DNA of 64,000 nt from Blastococcus sp. TF02-09. GTDB lineage: Bacteria; Actinomycetota; Actinomycetes; Mycobacteriales; Geodermatophilaceae. A program made the translations under genes and the position numbers. Below the pieces are notes generated by a model that searched no databases, was not told the origin of the DNA, and worked only from the letters and a program-made list of their open reading frames with translations. Of this stretch, positions 48,676-57,980 are shown one piece after another. Each line of letters opens with the position of its first letter. Position 1 is the stretch's first letter. The stretch is from assembly GCF_003319105.1 (NCBI RefSeq), contig NZ_QOHH01000012.1, forward strand, positions 62,001-126,000, in the 5' to 3' direction.

Positions 48676-49017
48676 GTGGCTGGTGGCAACGCGATCCGGG
48701 GCAGCAGGGTCGGCGCAGGTCCGGTGGGCGAGGCGGAGCGCGGCGACACCGCCCCGCGGCTCCGGCTGCCGTACTGGTGCACCAACGGGCACGAGACGCG
48801 GATCGCCTTCGCCAGCGACGCCGACGTCCCCGAGCTGTGGGACTGCCCCCGCTGCGGGCTGCCCGCCGGTCAGGACCGGACCAACCCCCCGCCGGCGCCG
48901 CGCACCGAGCCGTACAAGACGCACCTGGCCTACGTGCGGGAGCGCCGCACCGACGCCGACGGTGACGCCCTCCTCGAGGAGGCGCTCACCCGCCTGCGGG
49001 CCCGCCGCGGGATGTAG
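48676..49017 (+). CDS. rbpA: RNA polymerase-binding protein RbpA
   Basis: A 113-residue actinobacterial transcription activator that binds RNA polymerase and the principal sigma factor and helps open promoters. Recognised by the N-terminal AIRGSRVGAG, the core domain with a zinc-ribbon pattern (YWCTNGHE and WDCPRCGLP) and the sigma-binding C-terminal part ending TPYKTH-like EPYKTHLAYVRERR. GTG at 48676 is preferred because GGGAG lies 5 bases upstream; a GTG at 48670 is in frame. It converges on pgl with a 12-base gap. Confidence 0.93.
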   Translation: MAGGNAIRGSRVGAGPVGEAERGDTAPRLRLPYWCTNGHETRIAFASDADVPELWDCPRCGLPAGQDRTNPPPAPRTEPYKTHLAYVRERRTDADGDALLEEALTRLRARRGM

Positions 49018-49029
49018 GAAGGACCCCCG

Positions 49030-49851
49030 CTAGGTCCCGGCACCCGGGCCGGGCAGGTCGGCGGCCGCGGCGGCGTCGAGCAGCCAGCGCGTCGCCCGGG
49101 TGCCGTGCACGCCGGCGGCCGGCAGCTCCCGCGGGTCGGCCCCGGACACCGCCCGGGCGACCGCCTCGGCTTTGCCCTCGCCGGAGACGACCAGCCACAC
49201 CTCGTCGGCCGCGGCGATGGCGCCGAACCCGAGGCTGATCCGCGTCGGCGGCGGCTTCGGGCAGTCGCGGACGGCGAACACCGGGCGCTCGTCGTCGATG
49301 GCGGGGGAGTCCGGGAAGATCGAGGCCACGTGGCCCTCGGGACCCATGCCGAGCAGCAGGACGTCGAAGCGCGGCACGGTGCCGCCGTCGCCCGCCGCGG
49401 CCGCCAGCTCGTCGGCGTACCGGGCCGCGGCGTCCTCGGGGGTGGCGAACCCGCTGTCGGACGCCGGCATGGCGTGCACCCGCGCCGGGTCCACCCCGAC
49501 GGCGTCCAGCAGCGCCCGCCGTGCCGCCTTCTCGTTGCGGTCGTCGTCGTCGGCGGGGACGAAGCGCTCGTCGCCCCACCAGACGTCCACCGCTGACCAG
49601 TCCACCGTCTCGCGCACCGGCTCGGCAGCCAGACCGGCGACCCGCTCCAGCACCGCGATGCCGATGGTGCCCCCGGTGAGGACGACCGACGCCGTCCCCC
49701 GGAGCGTCTGCGCCGCGGCCAGCCGGGCGACCAGCGCCTCGGCCACGGCGCGCGCCAGCTGGTCGGCGTCGGGCTCGATGACGATGTCGGGTACGGGCAC
49801 GCCGGAGTCGGCCAGCTCGCCGGCCACGCGGTCACCGGGGGAGAGGCTCAC
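49030..49851 (-). CDS. pgl: 6-phosphogluconolactonase
   Basis: A 273-residue enzyme of the oxidative pentose phosphate pathway that hydrolyses 6-phosphogluconolactone. Family motifs are VVLTGGTIGIAVLERVA near residues 56-72, VDVWWGDERFVP, and DVLLLGMGPEGHVASIFPDS. The GTG start at 49851 is 4 bases after the opcA stop, so the gene is coupled to opcA at the end of the pentose-phosphate operon. Confidence 0.95.
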   Translation of the reverse strand: MSLSPGDRVAGELADSGVPVPDIVIEPDADQLARAVAEALVARLAAAQTLRGTASVVLTGGTIGIAVLERVAGLAAEPVRETVDWSAVDVWWGDERFVPADDDDRNEKAARRALLDAVGVDPARVHAMPASDSGFATPEDAAARYADELAAAAGDGGTVPRFDVLLLGMGPEGHVASIFPDSPAIDDERPVFAVRDCPKPPPTRISLGFGAIAAADEVWLVVSGEGKAEAVARAVSGADPRELPAAGVHGTRATRWLLDAAAAADLPGPGAGT

Positions 49852-49855
49852 GACC

Positions 49856-50950
49856 TCAGCGAACCCTCGGCGGGGCCTCGTCGGACGAGCTGCCGTCCTC
49901 ACCGCTGGGGGCTCCCTCGTCGCCGGGGTCGCGGGGCACGGTGGGTGCCCGGTCGCCGTCGTCCGCCGGGTCGACCCACACGTGCTCGCGCTCCGCGGGG
50001 CGCTCGGTGAGCCCAGCGAGCCCGGTCGCCGCCTCGAGCGCGTCGCTGTAGGGCTCGTCCGGGTCCAGTCGGCGCAGCTCCTCGCTGAGCAGGTCACCGA
50101 GGGACCGGTCGGGCAGCGCCACCGTCCCGTCGGGCCGGTTGGGCTGGGAGATGACCGCACCGCCCCGGCGGTCGGCGGCGATCCGCAGCTCCTCGCCCTC
50201 GTCGAGGTGGAGGAACACGGCGTCGACCCCGCTCGGCCCGGCGTGGCGGGCACTGGCCACGACCTCGACGGGGCAGCCGGTCCGGGAGGAGATCCACCCG
50301 GCCAGCAGCTGCGCGGTGGCGTTGTGCGGATCGCCCTCGATCCGGCCGCCGGAGATCCGCACGGCGTCACCGCGGCGGCCGGCGACGGAGTCGACGGTGG
50401 AGGCCAGGGTCGCTCGCCAGGCGGTGCTGCGCGTCCAGGTCAGGTCGGTGTCGCCGGGGACGTAGTCCTCGGCGCGGATGCGCAGCGCGGCCTGCGGGTC
50501 GTCGGTCAGCGAGCTGTCGGTGATCCGGCGGTTGGCGAAGACGGCCAACGCGTCGGTGGCCAGCCGGGCAGGGGCCGCGTCGTGCCACCAGGCGACGACG
50601 GGCGCGTCGGCGGCGAGCAGGGGGAGGACGACGGACTCCGCGTGCAGGGCCAGCCGGCCGTACATGCGCAGCACGACCGCCTCGCCCGGGCCGAGCCGGC
50701 CGCCGATCTGCACCTCGGCGTCCAGCCGGGGGACCGGTGCCTCGATCTGGCGGCGGACGACGATGACCACACGGCACGGGTGCATCTCCGCGGCGTGGGT
50801 GGCCGCCTCCTCGGCCTCGATGACCCGCGACTCGTCGGCGATCACCACGAGGGTCAGCGCGACGCCGGACAGGACCGCGCCGCCGGTCCGCCGCTGCGCG
50901 GCCAGCTCCTTGACGACGGCCGAGCCGGTGGTGTCCCAGAGGGTCGTCAT
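49856..50950 (-). CDS. opcA: Glucose-6-phosphate dehydrogenase assembly protein OpcA
   Basis: A 364-residue protein found next to zwf in actinobacteria and cyanobacteria, needed for full glucose-6-phosphate dehydrogenase activity (redox-sensitive allosteric activator in cyanobacteria). It starts MTTLWDTTGSAVVKELAAQR and has HPCRVVIVVRR, APVVAWWHD and DSVAGRRGDAVRISGG, typical of the family. The C-terminus is a long acidic, low-complexity tail. GAGGAG lies 5 bases before the ATG. It lies 40 bases after zwf. Confidence 0.95.
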   Translation of the reverse strand: MTTLWDTTGSAVVKELAAQRRTGGAVLSGVALTLVVIADESRVIEAEEAATHAAEMHPCRVVIVVRRQIEAPVPRLDAEVQIGGRLGPGEAVVLRMYGRLALHAESVVLPLLAADAPVVAWWHDAAPARLATDALAVFANRRITDSSLTDDPQAALRIRAEDYVPGDTDLTWTRSTAWRATLASTVDSVAGRRGDAVRISGGRIEGDPHNATAQLLAGWISSRTGCPVEVVASARHAGPSGVDAVFLHLDEGEELRIAADRRGGAVISQPNRPDGTVALPDRSLGDLLSEELRRLDPDEPYSDALEAATGLAGLTERPAEREHVWVDPADDGDRAPTVPRDPGDEGAPSGEDGSSSDEAPPRVR

Positions 50951-50994
50951 GGCGTCTCCTCGGATCGGGCGGGGCGGGCGTGGTCGCGGCTCAT
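50947..50994 (-). CDS. Possible 15-residue ORF bridging zwf and opcA
   Basis: A 16-codon frame whose ATG overlaps the zwf stop as ATGA (50991-50994) and whose TGA overlaps the opcA start as ATGA (50947-50950). The peptide would be MSRDHARPARSEETP. It could relay ribosomes from zwf to opcA. opcA also has its own GAGGAG, so this may be chance. Confidence 0.25.
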   Translation of the reverse strand: MSRDHARPARSEETP

Positions 50995-52508
50995 GGCCGG
51001 CGCCACTGGCGGTCCTCGGCGGCGAGCATCTCGTCGGCGGCGCGGGGGCCCCACTCGCCGGCGCGGTAGGGGAAGGGCTCGGTGCCGGCCCAGAACTCCT
51101 CGAGCGGGTCGATGACCGCCCACGACGCCTCCACCTCGGCGTTGCGCGGGAACAGCGTGGCGTCGCCGAGCAGGACGTCGAGCAGCAGCCGCTCGTAGGC
51201 CTCGGGGGAGGACTCGGTGAACTGCTCGCCGTAGAGGAAGTCCATCGACACGTCGCGGACCTCCATCACGCTGCCGGGCACCTTGGAGCCGAACTTCAGC
51301 GTGACGCCCTCGTCGGGCTGCACCCGGACCACCAGCTGGTTGGTGCCCAGCTCCTCGGTGTCGGTGTCGGCGAAGGGCAGGTGCGGGGCGCGCTTGAAGA
51401 CCAGGGCGATCTCGGTGACCCGGCGGGGGAGCCGCTTGCCGGTGCGCAGGTAGAACGGCACGCCGGCCCACCGACGGGTCTCGACGCCCAGCCGCACCGC
51501 GGCGTAGGTCTCGGTGATGGAGTGCGGGTCGACGCCCTCCTCCTGCCGGTAGCCGATGGCCCGCTGCCCGGCCAGCCAGCCCTGCTCGTACTGCCCGCGG
51601 ACGGCGAAGGTCTGCAGGTCGTCGGGCAGCGAGATGGCCCGCAGCACCTTGAGCTTCTCGATGCGGATCTGCTCGGCCGAGAACTCGACCGGCTCCTCCA
51701 TGGCGGTGAGCGCCAGCAGCTGCAGCAGGTGGTTCTGCAGCACGTCCCGGGCGGCGCCGGTCTCCTCGTAGAAGCCGGCCCGCCCGCCGATGCCGACGTC
51801 CTCGGCCATGGTGATCTGCACCGAGTCGACGTGGTGGCCGTTCCAGATCGGCTCGAACAGGGTGTTGGCGAACCGCAGCGCCATCAGGTTCTGGACGGTC
51901 TCCTTGCCCAGGTAGTGGTCGATGCGGAAGACGTCGTCGGCGCCGAACACCGAGTCCACCAGCGCGTTGAGCTCGCGGCTGGAGGCCAGGTCGTGGCCGA
52001 AGGGCTTCTCGACGACGACCCGCCGCCAGCGGTCGGGGGTGCTCTCGGCCATCCCGGTGCGCTGCATCTGCTTGAGCACGGTCGGGAACATCGTCGGGGG
52101 GATGGACAGGTAGAACGCCGCGTTGCCGCCGATGCCGTGGCTGCCCTCGAGCTCGGTCAGCGCGCCGGCCAGCTCGTCGAAGGCGGCGTCGTCGTCGAAG
52201 GAGCCCTGCACGAACCGCACGCTGGCGGCCAGCCGCTCCCAGACCTCCTCGCGCCACGGCGTCCGGGCGCTCTTGCGCGCGGCGTCGCGGGCGAGCTCGG
52301 CGAACTCGGTGTCGCCCCAGTCGCGGCGGGCGAAGCCGAGCAACGCGAAGTTCGTGGGCAGCAGCCCCCGGTTGGCGAGGTCGTAGACCGCGGGGAGCAG
52401 CTTCTTGCGGGCAAGGTCGCCGGTGATGCCGAAGACCACGAGGGCGCAGGGTTCGGGCACCCGGGGGAGCCTGCGGTCCCGGGGATCGCGCAGCGGATTG
52501 GTGATCAC
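50991..52508 (-). CDS. zwf: Glucose-6-phosphate 1-dehydrogenase
   Basis: A 505-residue enzyme that oxidises glucose-6-phosphate to the lactone, entering the pentose phosphate pathway and making NADPH. NAD(P) site VVFGITGDLARKKLLPAVY near residues 25-43, the active-site signature RIDHYLGKE near 196 with the catalytic His, VVVEKPFGHDL, and FYLRTGKRLPRRVTEIAL. Length is typical. GTG start with GGAGGTGA a few bases upstream. It lies between pgi and opcA. Confidence 0.97.
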   Translation of the reverse strand: MITNPLRDPRDRRLPRVPEPCALVVFGITGDLARKKLLPAVYDLANRGLLPTNFALLGFARRDWGDTEFAELARDAARKSARTPWREEVWERLAASVRFVQGSFDDDAAFDELAGALTELEGSHGIGGNAAFYLSIPPTMFPTVLKQMQRTGMAESTPDRWRRVVVEKPFGHDLASSRELNALVDSVFGADDVFRIDHYLGKETVQNLMALRFANTLFEPIWNGHHVDSVQITMAEDVGIGGRAGFYEETGAARDVLQNHLLQLLALTAMEEPVEFSAEQIRIEKLKVLRAISLPDDLQTFAVRGQYEQGWLAGQRAIGYRQEEGVDPHSITETYAAVRLGVETRRWAGVPFYLRTGKRLPRRVTEIALVFKRAPHLPFADTDTEELGTNQLVVRVQPDEGVTLKFGSKVPGSVMEVRDVSMDFLYGEQFTESSPEAYERLLLDVLLGDATLFPRNAEVEASWAVIDPLEEFWAGTEPFPYRAGEWGPRAADEMLAAEDRQWRRP

Positions 52509-52599
52509 TGTTCACCTCCGAGCGGTGAGAGAGCCATGGTCGTCCTCGAGGTCGGCGGGAGGGGCGCTGCGCGTCGTGCGGTCCCGCTGGGTGGTCCGG

Positions 52600-54210
52600 T
52601 CAGGCGAGTGCGGCGAGGAGCTGGCCGATGCCTGCGGCCCGGTCGGTCAGGTGGAGGTGGAGGAGCGGCCGGTCGCGGTCGGCCAGCGCCTTGCGGTCAC
52701 CCGCGGCCTGGGCCGCCTGCAGGCTGCCGAAGGTGTACGGCTGCTCGGGCACCGGGAGGTCCTCGGCGACGGCCCCGGTGATCTGCAGGAACGCCCCCGA
52801 CTGCGGACCGCCCTTGTGGTACTGGCCGGTGGAGTGCAGGAAGCGCGGTCCCCAGCCGAAGGTCACGGCGCGGTCGGTCCGGGCGGCGAGCGCCGAGCGC
52901 ACGTCGGCGACGCTCGCGTCGGCCAGCCGGTCCAGGTAGGCCATGACCGCGAGGTAGCCCCGCTCGGGGACGGACGACAGCAGCGCGTGCACCGCCAGCG
53001 CGACGCCGTCGTGGGCGCTCAGGTCGACGCCGTCGAGCACCCCGCCGCTGCCGCGGACCTCGATCGCGCCGATCGTCGCCGCCGGCGGCTCGTCGGGGAG
53101 GCCCGAGGCGAGGATCGCCTGGGTGTTCTCCTTGCTCTCGGTGACGTTGGGCTGGTCGAAGGGGTTGATGCCCAGCACCCGCCCGGCGACGGCCGTGGCG
53201 TACTCCCAGCCGAGGAACTGGGCGCCGAGCGGACCGGTGACCGCCAGGGAGGGTGCGGCCGCCGGGACGTCGGCGCCGACGACGGCCAGCAGCGTGTCCG
53301 GTCCGGTGGCGCCGTGGGCGGTCGGCGACTCCAGCACGACGGGCAGGATGCCGCGGCCCTCCTTGCCGGTGGACTCGGCGATGAGCTGCTCGGCCCAGTC
53401 GCCGAAGCCCTCGATCGCCGTGCCGCCCTCGGTCGGTGCGTCGGCGAGGGCCAGCTTGTCCCGCCCCTGCACCGCGGCCGCGCCCAGGACGGCGCCCAGC
53501 TCGAAGGCCGCGTTGTCGGCCTCCGCCAGGTGCTCGGCCAGCTCCTCGGCCTCGTCGAGCAGCGCCCCGACGTCGGCACCGGCCAGCGCCGAGGGGACCA
53601 GGCCGAACGCGGACAGCGCGCTGTAGCGCCCCCCGACGGTCGGGTCGGCGAGGAAGACGGCGCGGGCGCCCATGGCGGCGGCGGTCTCCGACAGCGGCGA
53701 GTCCGGGTCGGTGACGACGACGAAGCGCGCGCCGACCTGCTGCTCGTCCAGCCCGGCCGCAGCGAAGGCGGACGCGAACGCACGGCGGTGGCTGTCGGTC
53801 TCCACCGTGCCGCCGGACTTCGAGCTGACCACGACGACGGTGCGCTCGAGGTCGGTCATCGCGGCGGCGACCTGGCCGGGGTCGGTGGTGTCGAGGACGA
53901 CCAGCGGCACCCCGGCGGTCCGGCAGATGACCTCGGGGGCCAGCGAGGAGCCGCCCATGCCGCACAGCACGACGCGGTCCAGCCCCTCGGAGCGGAGCTG
54001 CTCGCGGAGCTGGGTGAGCTGGTCGACCAGCGAGCGGGAGGACGAGGGCAGGTCCAGCCAGCCCAGCCGGATCGCCGCCTCGCTCTCGGCCTCGGGGCCC
54101 CAGAGCGTGGCGTCCTTGCGGGCGAGCCGCGCGGCGACGTCGTCACCGGTCAGGGCGCTGCGGACCTCGTCCGGGACCCCGAGCCCCTCGACGCGGACCT
54201 CGAACGTCAC
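52600..54210 (-). CDS. pgi: Glucose-6-phosphate isomerase
   Basis: A 536-residue actinobacterial-type isomerase of fructose-6-phosphate and glucose-6-phosphate. SIS-fold motifs: VVLCGMGGSSLAPEV near residues 80-94, VVVSSKSGGTVETD near 126-139, LGWEYATAVAGRVLGINPFD and the C-terminal ALADRDRPLLHLHLTDR. It supplies Zwf from recycled fructose-6-phosphate. The GTG start has GAGGAGG 5 bases upstream. The 91-base gap to zwf shows no clear element. Confidence 0.94.
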   Translation of the reverse strand: MTFEVRVEGLGVPDEVRSALTGDDVAARLARKDATLWGPEAESEAAIRLGWLDLPSSSRSLVDQLTQLREQLRSEGLDRVVLCGMGGSSLAPEVICRTAGVPLVVLDTTDPGQVAAAMTDLERTVVVVSSKSGGTVETDSHRRAFASAFAAAGLDEQQVGARFVVVTDPDSPLSETAAAMGARAVFLADPTVGGRYSALSAFGLVPSALAGADVGALLDEAEELAEHLAEADNAAFELGAVLGAAAVQGRDKLALADAPTEGGTAIEGFGDWAEQLIAESTGKEGRGILPVVLESPTAHGATGPDTLLAVVGADVPAAAPSLAVTGPLGAQFLGWEYATAVAGRVLGINPFDQPNVTESKENTQAILASGLPDEPPAATIGAIEVRGSGGVLDGVDLSAHDGVALAVHALLSSVPERGYLAVMAYLDRLADASVADVRSALAARTDRAVTFGWGPRFLHSTGQYHKGGPQSGAFLQITGAVAEDLPVPEQPYTFGSLQAAQAAGDRKALADRDRPLLHLHLTDRAAGIGQLLAALA

Positions 54211-54283
54211 GCTGCCTCCTCGCTGGCGCTCGTCGGCTGCGTGCCGGGGCGTGCTGGCTCCATCGGTGAACTCGCGAGCTCGT

Positions 54284-55390
54284 TCACTTCTTGTCCTCCA
54301 GCTGGGTGCGGACCGACTCGGTCAGCTCGTCCCAGGAGTCGACGAACTTCTGCACGCCCTCGTCCTCGAGCACGCGGAAGACGTCGTCGAGGTCCACGCC
54401 GGCGTCCCGGACCGACTGCATGACCGCCGCCGCGTCGTCGTAGGCCTTCTGCACCGGGGTGCCCGGGCTGCCGTGGTCGGCGTAGGCCATGAGGGTCTTC
54501 TCCGGCATGGTGTTGACGGTGCCGGGGGCGATCAGCTCGCTGATGTACAGCGTGTCGGGCAGGTCGGGGTTCTTCACGCCGGTCGAGGCCCACAGCGGCC
54601 GCTGCGGGCGGGCCCCGTGAGACTCGAGGGCCTTCCAGCGGTCGGAGGAGAAAACCTCCTCGTAGGCCTGGTAGGCCAGCTGGGCGTTGGCGACACCGGC
54701 CTTGCTCTTCAGCGAGGCGTCGGCACTGGCCTTATCCAGCCGCTTGTCGATCTCGGTGTCGACGCGGGACACGAAGAACGAGGCGACCGACGCGATGCCC
54801 GACAGGTCCGCGTCCGGGTCGTCGGCCAGCCGCTGCTCGAGGCCGGACAGGTAGGCGTCCATGACCTTGCGGTAGCGGTCGAGGCTGAAGATCAGCGTCA
54901 CGTTGACGCTGATGCCGCGGGAGATCGACGTCGTGATGGCGGGCAGGCCCGCCTCGGTCGCCGGGATCTTGATGTACAGGTTCGGTCGGTCGACCAGCCA
55001 CCACAGGTGAGCCGCCTCGGCCGCCGTGGCGTCGGTGTCGTGCGCTAGGCCGGGGGCGACCTCCAGGGAGACCCGTCCGTCACCGGGCTGCTGCGCGGCG
55101 ACCGGTGCCAGCAGGTCGCAGGCGTCCCGGACGTCGGCGGCGGTGATGGTGCGCAGCGCCTCCTCGACGCTGACCTTCCGGACGGCCATCGCGTGCAGCT
55201 GGTCGTCGTAGGACTCCGACCCGCTGATCGCCGCGGCGAAGATGGTCGGGTTCGTGGTGACCCCGACGACCGAGTACTCGTCGACCAGTGACTGCAGGTT
55301 CCCGCTGCGGATGCGGTCGCGGGAGAGGTCGTCGAGCCAGACCGCCACGCCGGCCGAGGAGAGCTCGGCCAGGTTCTCGTTCTGTGCCAT
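54284..55390 (-). CDS. tal: Transaldolase
   Basis: A 368-residue actinobacterial-type transaldolase that exchanges dihydroxyacetone units between sugar phosphates. The Schiff-base lysine is Lys141 in [30 protein letters not shown] near residue 41, [15 protein letters not shown] and [12 protein letters not shown] are family motifs. ATG chosen to give [15 protein letters not shown]; an upstream open frame only reads through the 58-bp repeat copy C. It follows tkt on the minus strand. Confidence 0.97.
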   Translation of the reverse strand: MAQNENLAELSSAGVAVWLDDLSRDRIRSGNLQSLVDEYSVVGVTTNPTIFAAAISGSESYDDQLHAMAVRKVSVEEALRTITAADVRDACDLLAPVAAQQPGDGRVSLEVAPGLAHDTDATAAEAAHLWWLVDRPNLYIKIPATEAGLPAITTSISRGISVNVTLIFSLDRYRKVMDAYLSGLEQRLADDPDADLSGIASVASFFVSRVDTEIDKRLDKASADASLKSKAGVANAQLAYQAYEEVFSSDRWKALESHGARPQRPLWASTGVKNPDLPDTLYISELIAPGTVNTMPEKTLMAYADHGSPGTPVQKAYDDAAAVMQSVRDAGVDLDDVFRVLEDEGVQKFVDSWDELTESVRTQLEDKK

Positions 55391-55435
55391 GTCGTCAGCC
55401 TTTCCGGATGTGGATCTCGGTGGGTGCGTCTGGAA

Positions 55436-55493
55436 GGCCCTGGCGCAGGGACCCGGGCCGAGCTCGCGAGGTTCGGGGGGCGGCAGGGTCCTT
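55436..55493 (+). repeat. 58-bp dispersed element, copy C
   Basis: Full-length copy in the 109-base tkt-tal gap, ending 7 bases from the tkt stop. It is the best reference copy: GGCCCTGGCGCAGGG, then CCGAGCTCGCGAGG, then TTCGGGGGGCGG, then AGGGTCCTT. Terminal GGCCCT and AGGGTCC are nearly inverted and the centre is a GAGCTC palindrome. Confidence 0.8.
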
Positions 55494-55499
55494 TTGCTT

Positions 55500-57710
55500 T
55501 CAGCGGTCGCCGGTGGGGTGGGGGAGCCCTCCGGTCGCTGCAACCGGGCCGGCGGGCACGGCGTTCCCCGAGGCGGCGGCCGCGATGCTCTCCCGGGCCG
55601 CGGACACGACCGCCTCGTGGGTGAGCCCGAACTTCTCGTAGAGCACCGAGTAGGCCGCGCTCGCGCCGTAGTGCGTCAGGCCGACGATCCGGCCGGCGTC
55701 ACCGACGAACTCGCGCCAGCCCATGGGCACGCCGGCCTCGACGCTGACCCGGGCGCGGACCGAGGGCGGGAGCACCTCGTCCTTGTAGGCCTGGTCCTGG
55801 TCGGCGAACCACTCCACGCACGGCACCGACACGACCCGGGTCGGGACGCCGTCGGCCTCCAGCTGCTCGCGGGCGGCGACGGCGATCTGCACCTCCGAGC
55901 CGGTGCCCAGCAGGATCACCTCGGGGGCGCCGCCGGAGGCCTCGGCGAGCACGTAGGCACCGCGGGCCGTGCCCTCGGCGGAGGCGAACTCACCGCGGTC
56001 GAACACCGGGAGGTTCTGCCGCGACAGCAGCAGGCCCGCGGGGCGGTCGTTGTGCTCCAGCACGGTCCGCCAGGCGACGGCGACCTCGTTGGCGTCCGCC
56101 GGGCGGACGACGTCGAGGCCGGGGATCGCCCGCAGCGCGGCGAAGTGCTCGATCGGCTGGTGGGTCGGACCGTCCTCGCCCAGGCCGATCGAGTCGTGGG
56201 TCCACACGTAGGTGACCGGCAGCTGCATGAGGGCGGCCAGCCGCACCGCTCCGCGCATGTAGTCGGAGAAGGTGAGGAAGGTGCCGCCGTAGACGCGGGT
56301 GCCGCCGTGCAGCGCGATGCCGTTCATGACCGCGCCCATGGCGTGCTCACGGACACCGAAGTGCAGCGTGCGGCCGTAGGGCCCGCCGGTCCACATCTTC
56401 GTCTGCCGGTTCGCGGGCAGGAACGACGGTTCGCCCTTCACCGCGGTGTTGTTGCTCTCCGCGAGGTCCGCGGAGCCGCCCCAGAGCTCGGGGATCACCG
56501 GGTACAGGGCCGCGAGCACCTCGCCCGAGGCCTTGCGGGTGGCGACGCCCTTCGGGTCGGCGTCCCAGGAGGGCAGCAACTCCCGCCAGCCCTCGGGCAG
56601 GGTGCGGGTGCTCATCCGCTCCAGCAGCGCGGCGCCGTCGGGGTTGCCCTGCTTCCAGGCGTCGAAGCGCTCCTGCCAGTCGCCGTGCGCCTGGCGCCCC
56701 CGGTCGACGACCTGGCGCGCGTGCGCGATGACCTCCGAGGCGACGTCGAAGTCCTTGCCCGGGTCGAAGCCGAGGATCTCCTTGGTGGCGCGCACCTCGT
56801 CGTCGCCGAGCGCGGAGCCGTGCGCCGCGCCGGTGTTCTGCTTGTTCGGCGCCGGCCAGGCGATGATCGTCCGGAGCTGGATGAACGACGGGCGGCTGGT
56901 CTCGGCCTTCGCCGCGGCGAACGCGGCGTCCACGGCGGCCAGGTCCTCGCCGTCGTCGACGCGCTGCACGTGCCAGCCATAGGCCTCGTAGCGCTTGGCG
57001 ACGTCCTCGGTGAAGGCGACGGTCGTGTCGTCCTCGATGGAGATCCGGTTGTCGTCGTAGACGAGCACGAGGTTGCCCAGCTGCTGCGTGCCGGCCAGGG
57101 ACGACGCCTCGGCGCTCACGCCCTCCTCGAGGTCACCGTCGGAGCAGAACGCCCAGATGGTGTGGTCGAACAGGCTCTCGCCCTCGGGGGCGTCGGGGTC
57201 GAGCAGCCCGCGTTCGCGGCGGGCGGCCATCGCCATGCCGACGGCGTTGCCGACGCCCTGGCCGAGCGGGCCGGTCGTCGTCTCGACGCCGGGGGTGTGG
57301 TTGACCTCGGGGTGCCCGGGGGTCTGCGAGCCCCACGTGCGGAGCGCCTGGAGGTCCTCCAGCTCCATGCCGTAGCCGGAGAGGTAGAGCTGCACGTACA
57401 GCGTCAGGCTCGAGTGCCCCATCGAGAGCACGAACCGGTCGCGGGCGACCCAGTTCGGGTCGCTAGGGTCGTGGCGGAGCCACTTCTGGAACAGCAGGTA
57501 GGCGGTCGGCGCCATGCTCATCGCCGTCCCGGGGTGGCCGTTGCCGACCTTCTGGACGGCGTCCATCGCCAGGACGCGCGCGGTGTCGATCGCGCGGCGG
57601 TCCAGCTCGCCGAAGCCCTCGGGGAGGGTCGGGTTCGGCTGGCTCGGGGAGCCGGTCGGGGTGTCCGTCGCGGCCTCGGCCGGCGCTTCCGACCCGGTGC
57701 TCTGCGTCAT
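55500..57710 (-). CDS. tkt: Transketolase
   Basis: A 736-residue thiamine-diphosphate enzyme that moves two-carbon units between sugar phosphates. Motifs: [17 protein letters not shown] near residues 58-74, the ThDP/Mg2+ motif [16 protein letters not shown] with [10 protein letters not shown], and in the pyrimidine domain [18 protein letters not shown] and [20 protein letters not shown] 30-residue Thr/Pro-rich N-terminal extension precedes the usual start. First gene of the tkt-tal-pgi-zwf-opcA-pgl operon. GAGGGAG lies 10 bases before the ATG. Confidence 0.98.
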   Translation of the reverse strand: MTQSTGSEAPAEAATDTPTGSPSQPNPTLPEGFGELDRRAIDTARVLAMDAVQKVGNGHPGTAMSMAPTAYLLFQKWLRHDPSDPNWVARDRFVLSMGHSSLTLYVQLYLSGYGMELEDLQALRTWGSQTPGHPEVNHTPGVETTTGPLGQGVGNAVGMAMAARRERGLLDPDAPEGESLFDHTIWAFCSDGDLEEGVSAEASSLAGTQQLGNLVLVYDDNRISIEDDTTVAFTEDVAKRYEAYGWHVQRVDDGEDLAAVDAAFAAAKAETSRPSFIQLRTIIAWPAPNKQNTGAAHGSALGDDEVRATKEILGFDPGKDFDVASEVIAHARQVVDRGRQAHGDWQERFDAWKQGNPDGAALLERMSTRTLPEGWRELLPSWDADPKGVATRKASGEVLAALYPVIPELWGGSADLAESNNTAVKGEPSFLPANRQTKMWTGGPYGRTLHFGVREHAMGAVMNGIALHGGTRVYGGTFLTFSDYMRGAVRLAALMQLPVTYVWTHDSIGLGEDGPTHQPIEHFAALRAIPGLDVVRPADANEVAVAWRTVLEHNDRPAGLLLSRQNLPVFDRGEFASAEGTARGAYVLAEASGGAPEVILLGTGSEVQIAVAAREQLEADGVPTRVVSVPCVEWFADQDQAYKDEVLPPSVRARVSVEAGVPMGWREFVGDAGRIVGLTHYGASAAYSVLYEKFGLTHEAVVSAARESIAAAASGNAVPAGPVAATGGLPHPTGDR

Positions 57711-57839
57711 GTGCTGGGTGCTCCCTCGAAGATCTGGCCCTGCGTCGCGCGGGCGGCGCCCGACCCGGATCGACCGGGCGCACCGTCGTCGCCGTCGACG
57801 TCGGCCCTACCCGCTGCGCACGCAGCCACAACGCGATCA

Positions 57840-57845
57840 ACCCTA
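57840..57845 (-). promoter_or_regulatory. Promoter -10 box (TAGGGT) of tkt
   Basis: TAGGGT on the minus strand gives a start near 57833 and a leader of about 120 bases before tkt. It is divergent from the ctaB promoter about 50 bases away, so the two may be coregulated. Confidence 0.4.
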
Positions 57846-57890
57846 GTCATCCGGGCCCACACCGCGAGGGGACCGGGGCGCGGCCCCGTC

Positions 57891-57896
57891 TACAGT
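57891..57896 (+). promoter_or_regulatory. Promoter -10 box (TACAGT) of ctaB
   Basis: TACAGT gives an expected start near 57903, leaving a leader of about 70 bases that contains a 14-codon ORF. Confidence 0.4.
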
Positions 57897-57935
57897 GGCC
57901 GGAGTTCACATCCTCGTTCTCGAAGGGACACCTTG

Positions 57936-57980
57936 GTGCCCTGCTGCCCGCGCGCCGCCGCGCTCGAGGGCACCCGGTGA
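57936..57980 (+). CDS. Possible 14-residue leader peptide with Cys-Cys, upstream of ctaB
   Basis: GTG at 57936 with AAGGGA 7 bases upstream; it encodes MPCCPRAAALEGTR and its TGA overlaps the ctaB GTG as GTGA (57977-57980). Placement, ribosome-binding site and overlap suggest translation and coupling to ctaB. Cys-rich upstream ORFs are known attenuators in mycobacteria, but a role here is inferred. Confidence 0.4.
   Translation: MPCCPRAAALEGTR

Noticed and set aside
54266..54287. GTGAAC/GTTCAC dyad around CTCGCGAGCTC at the tal stop
   Set aside because: It shares the CTCGCGAGCTC-like core with the 58-bp element but lacks its flanking blocks, and the stem is only 6 bp.
55394..55543. Upstream extension of the transaldolase
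   Set aside because: The extension is only translated repeat copy C; the family N-terminus begins at 55390.
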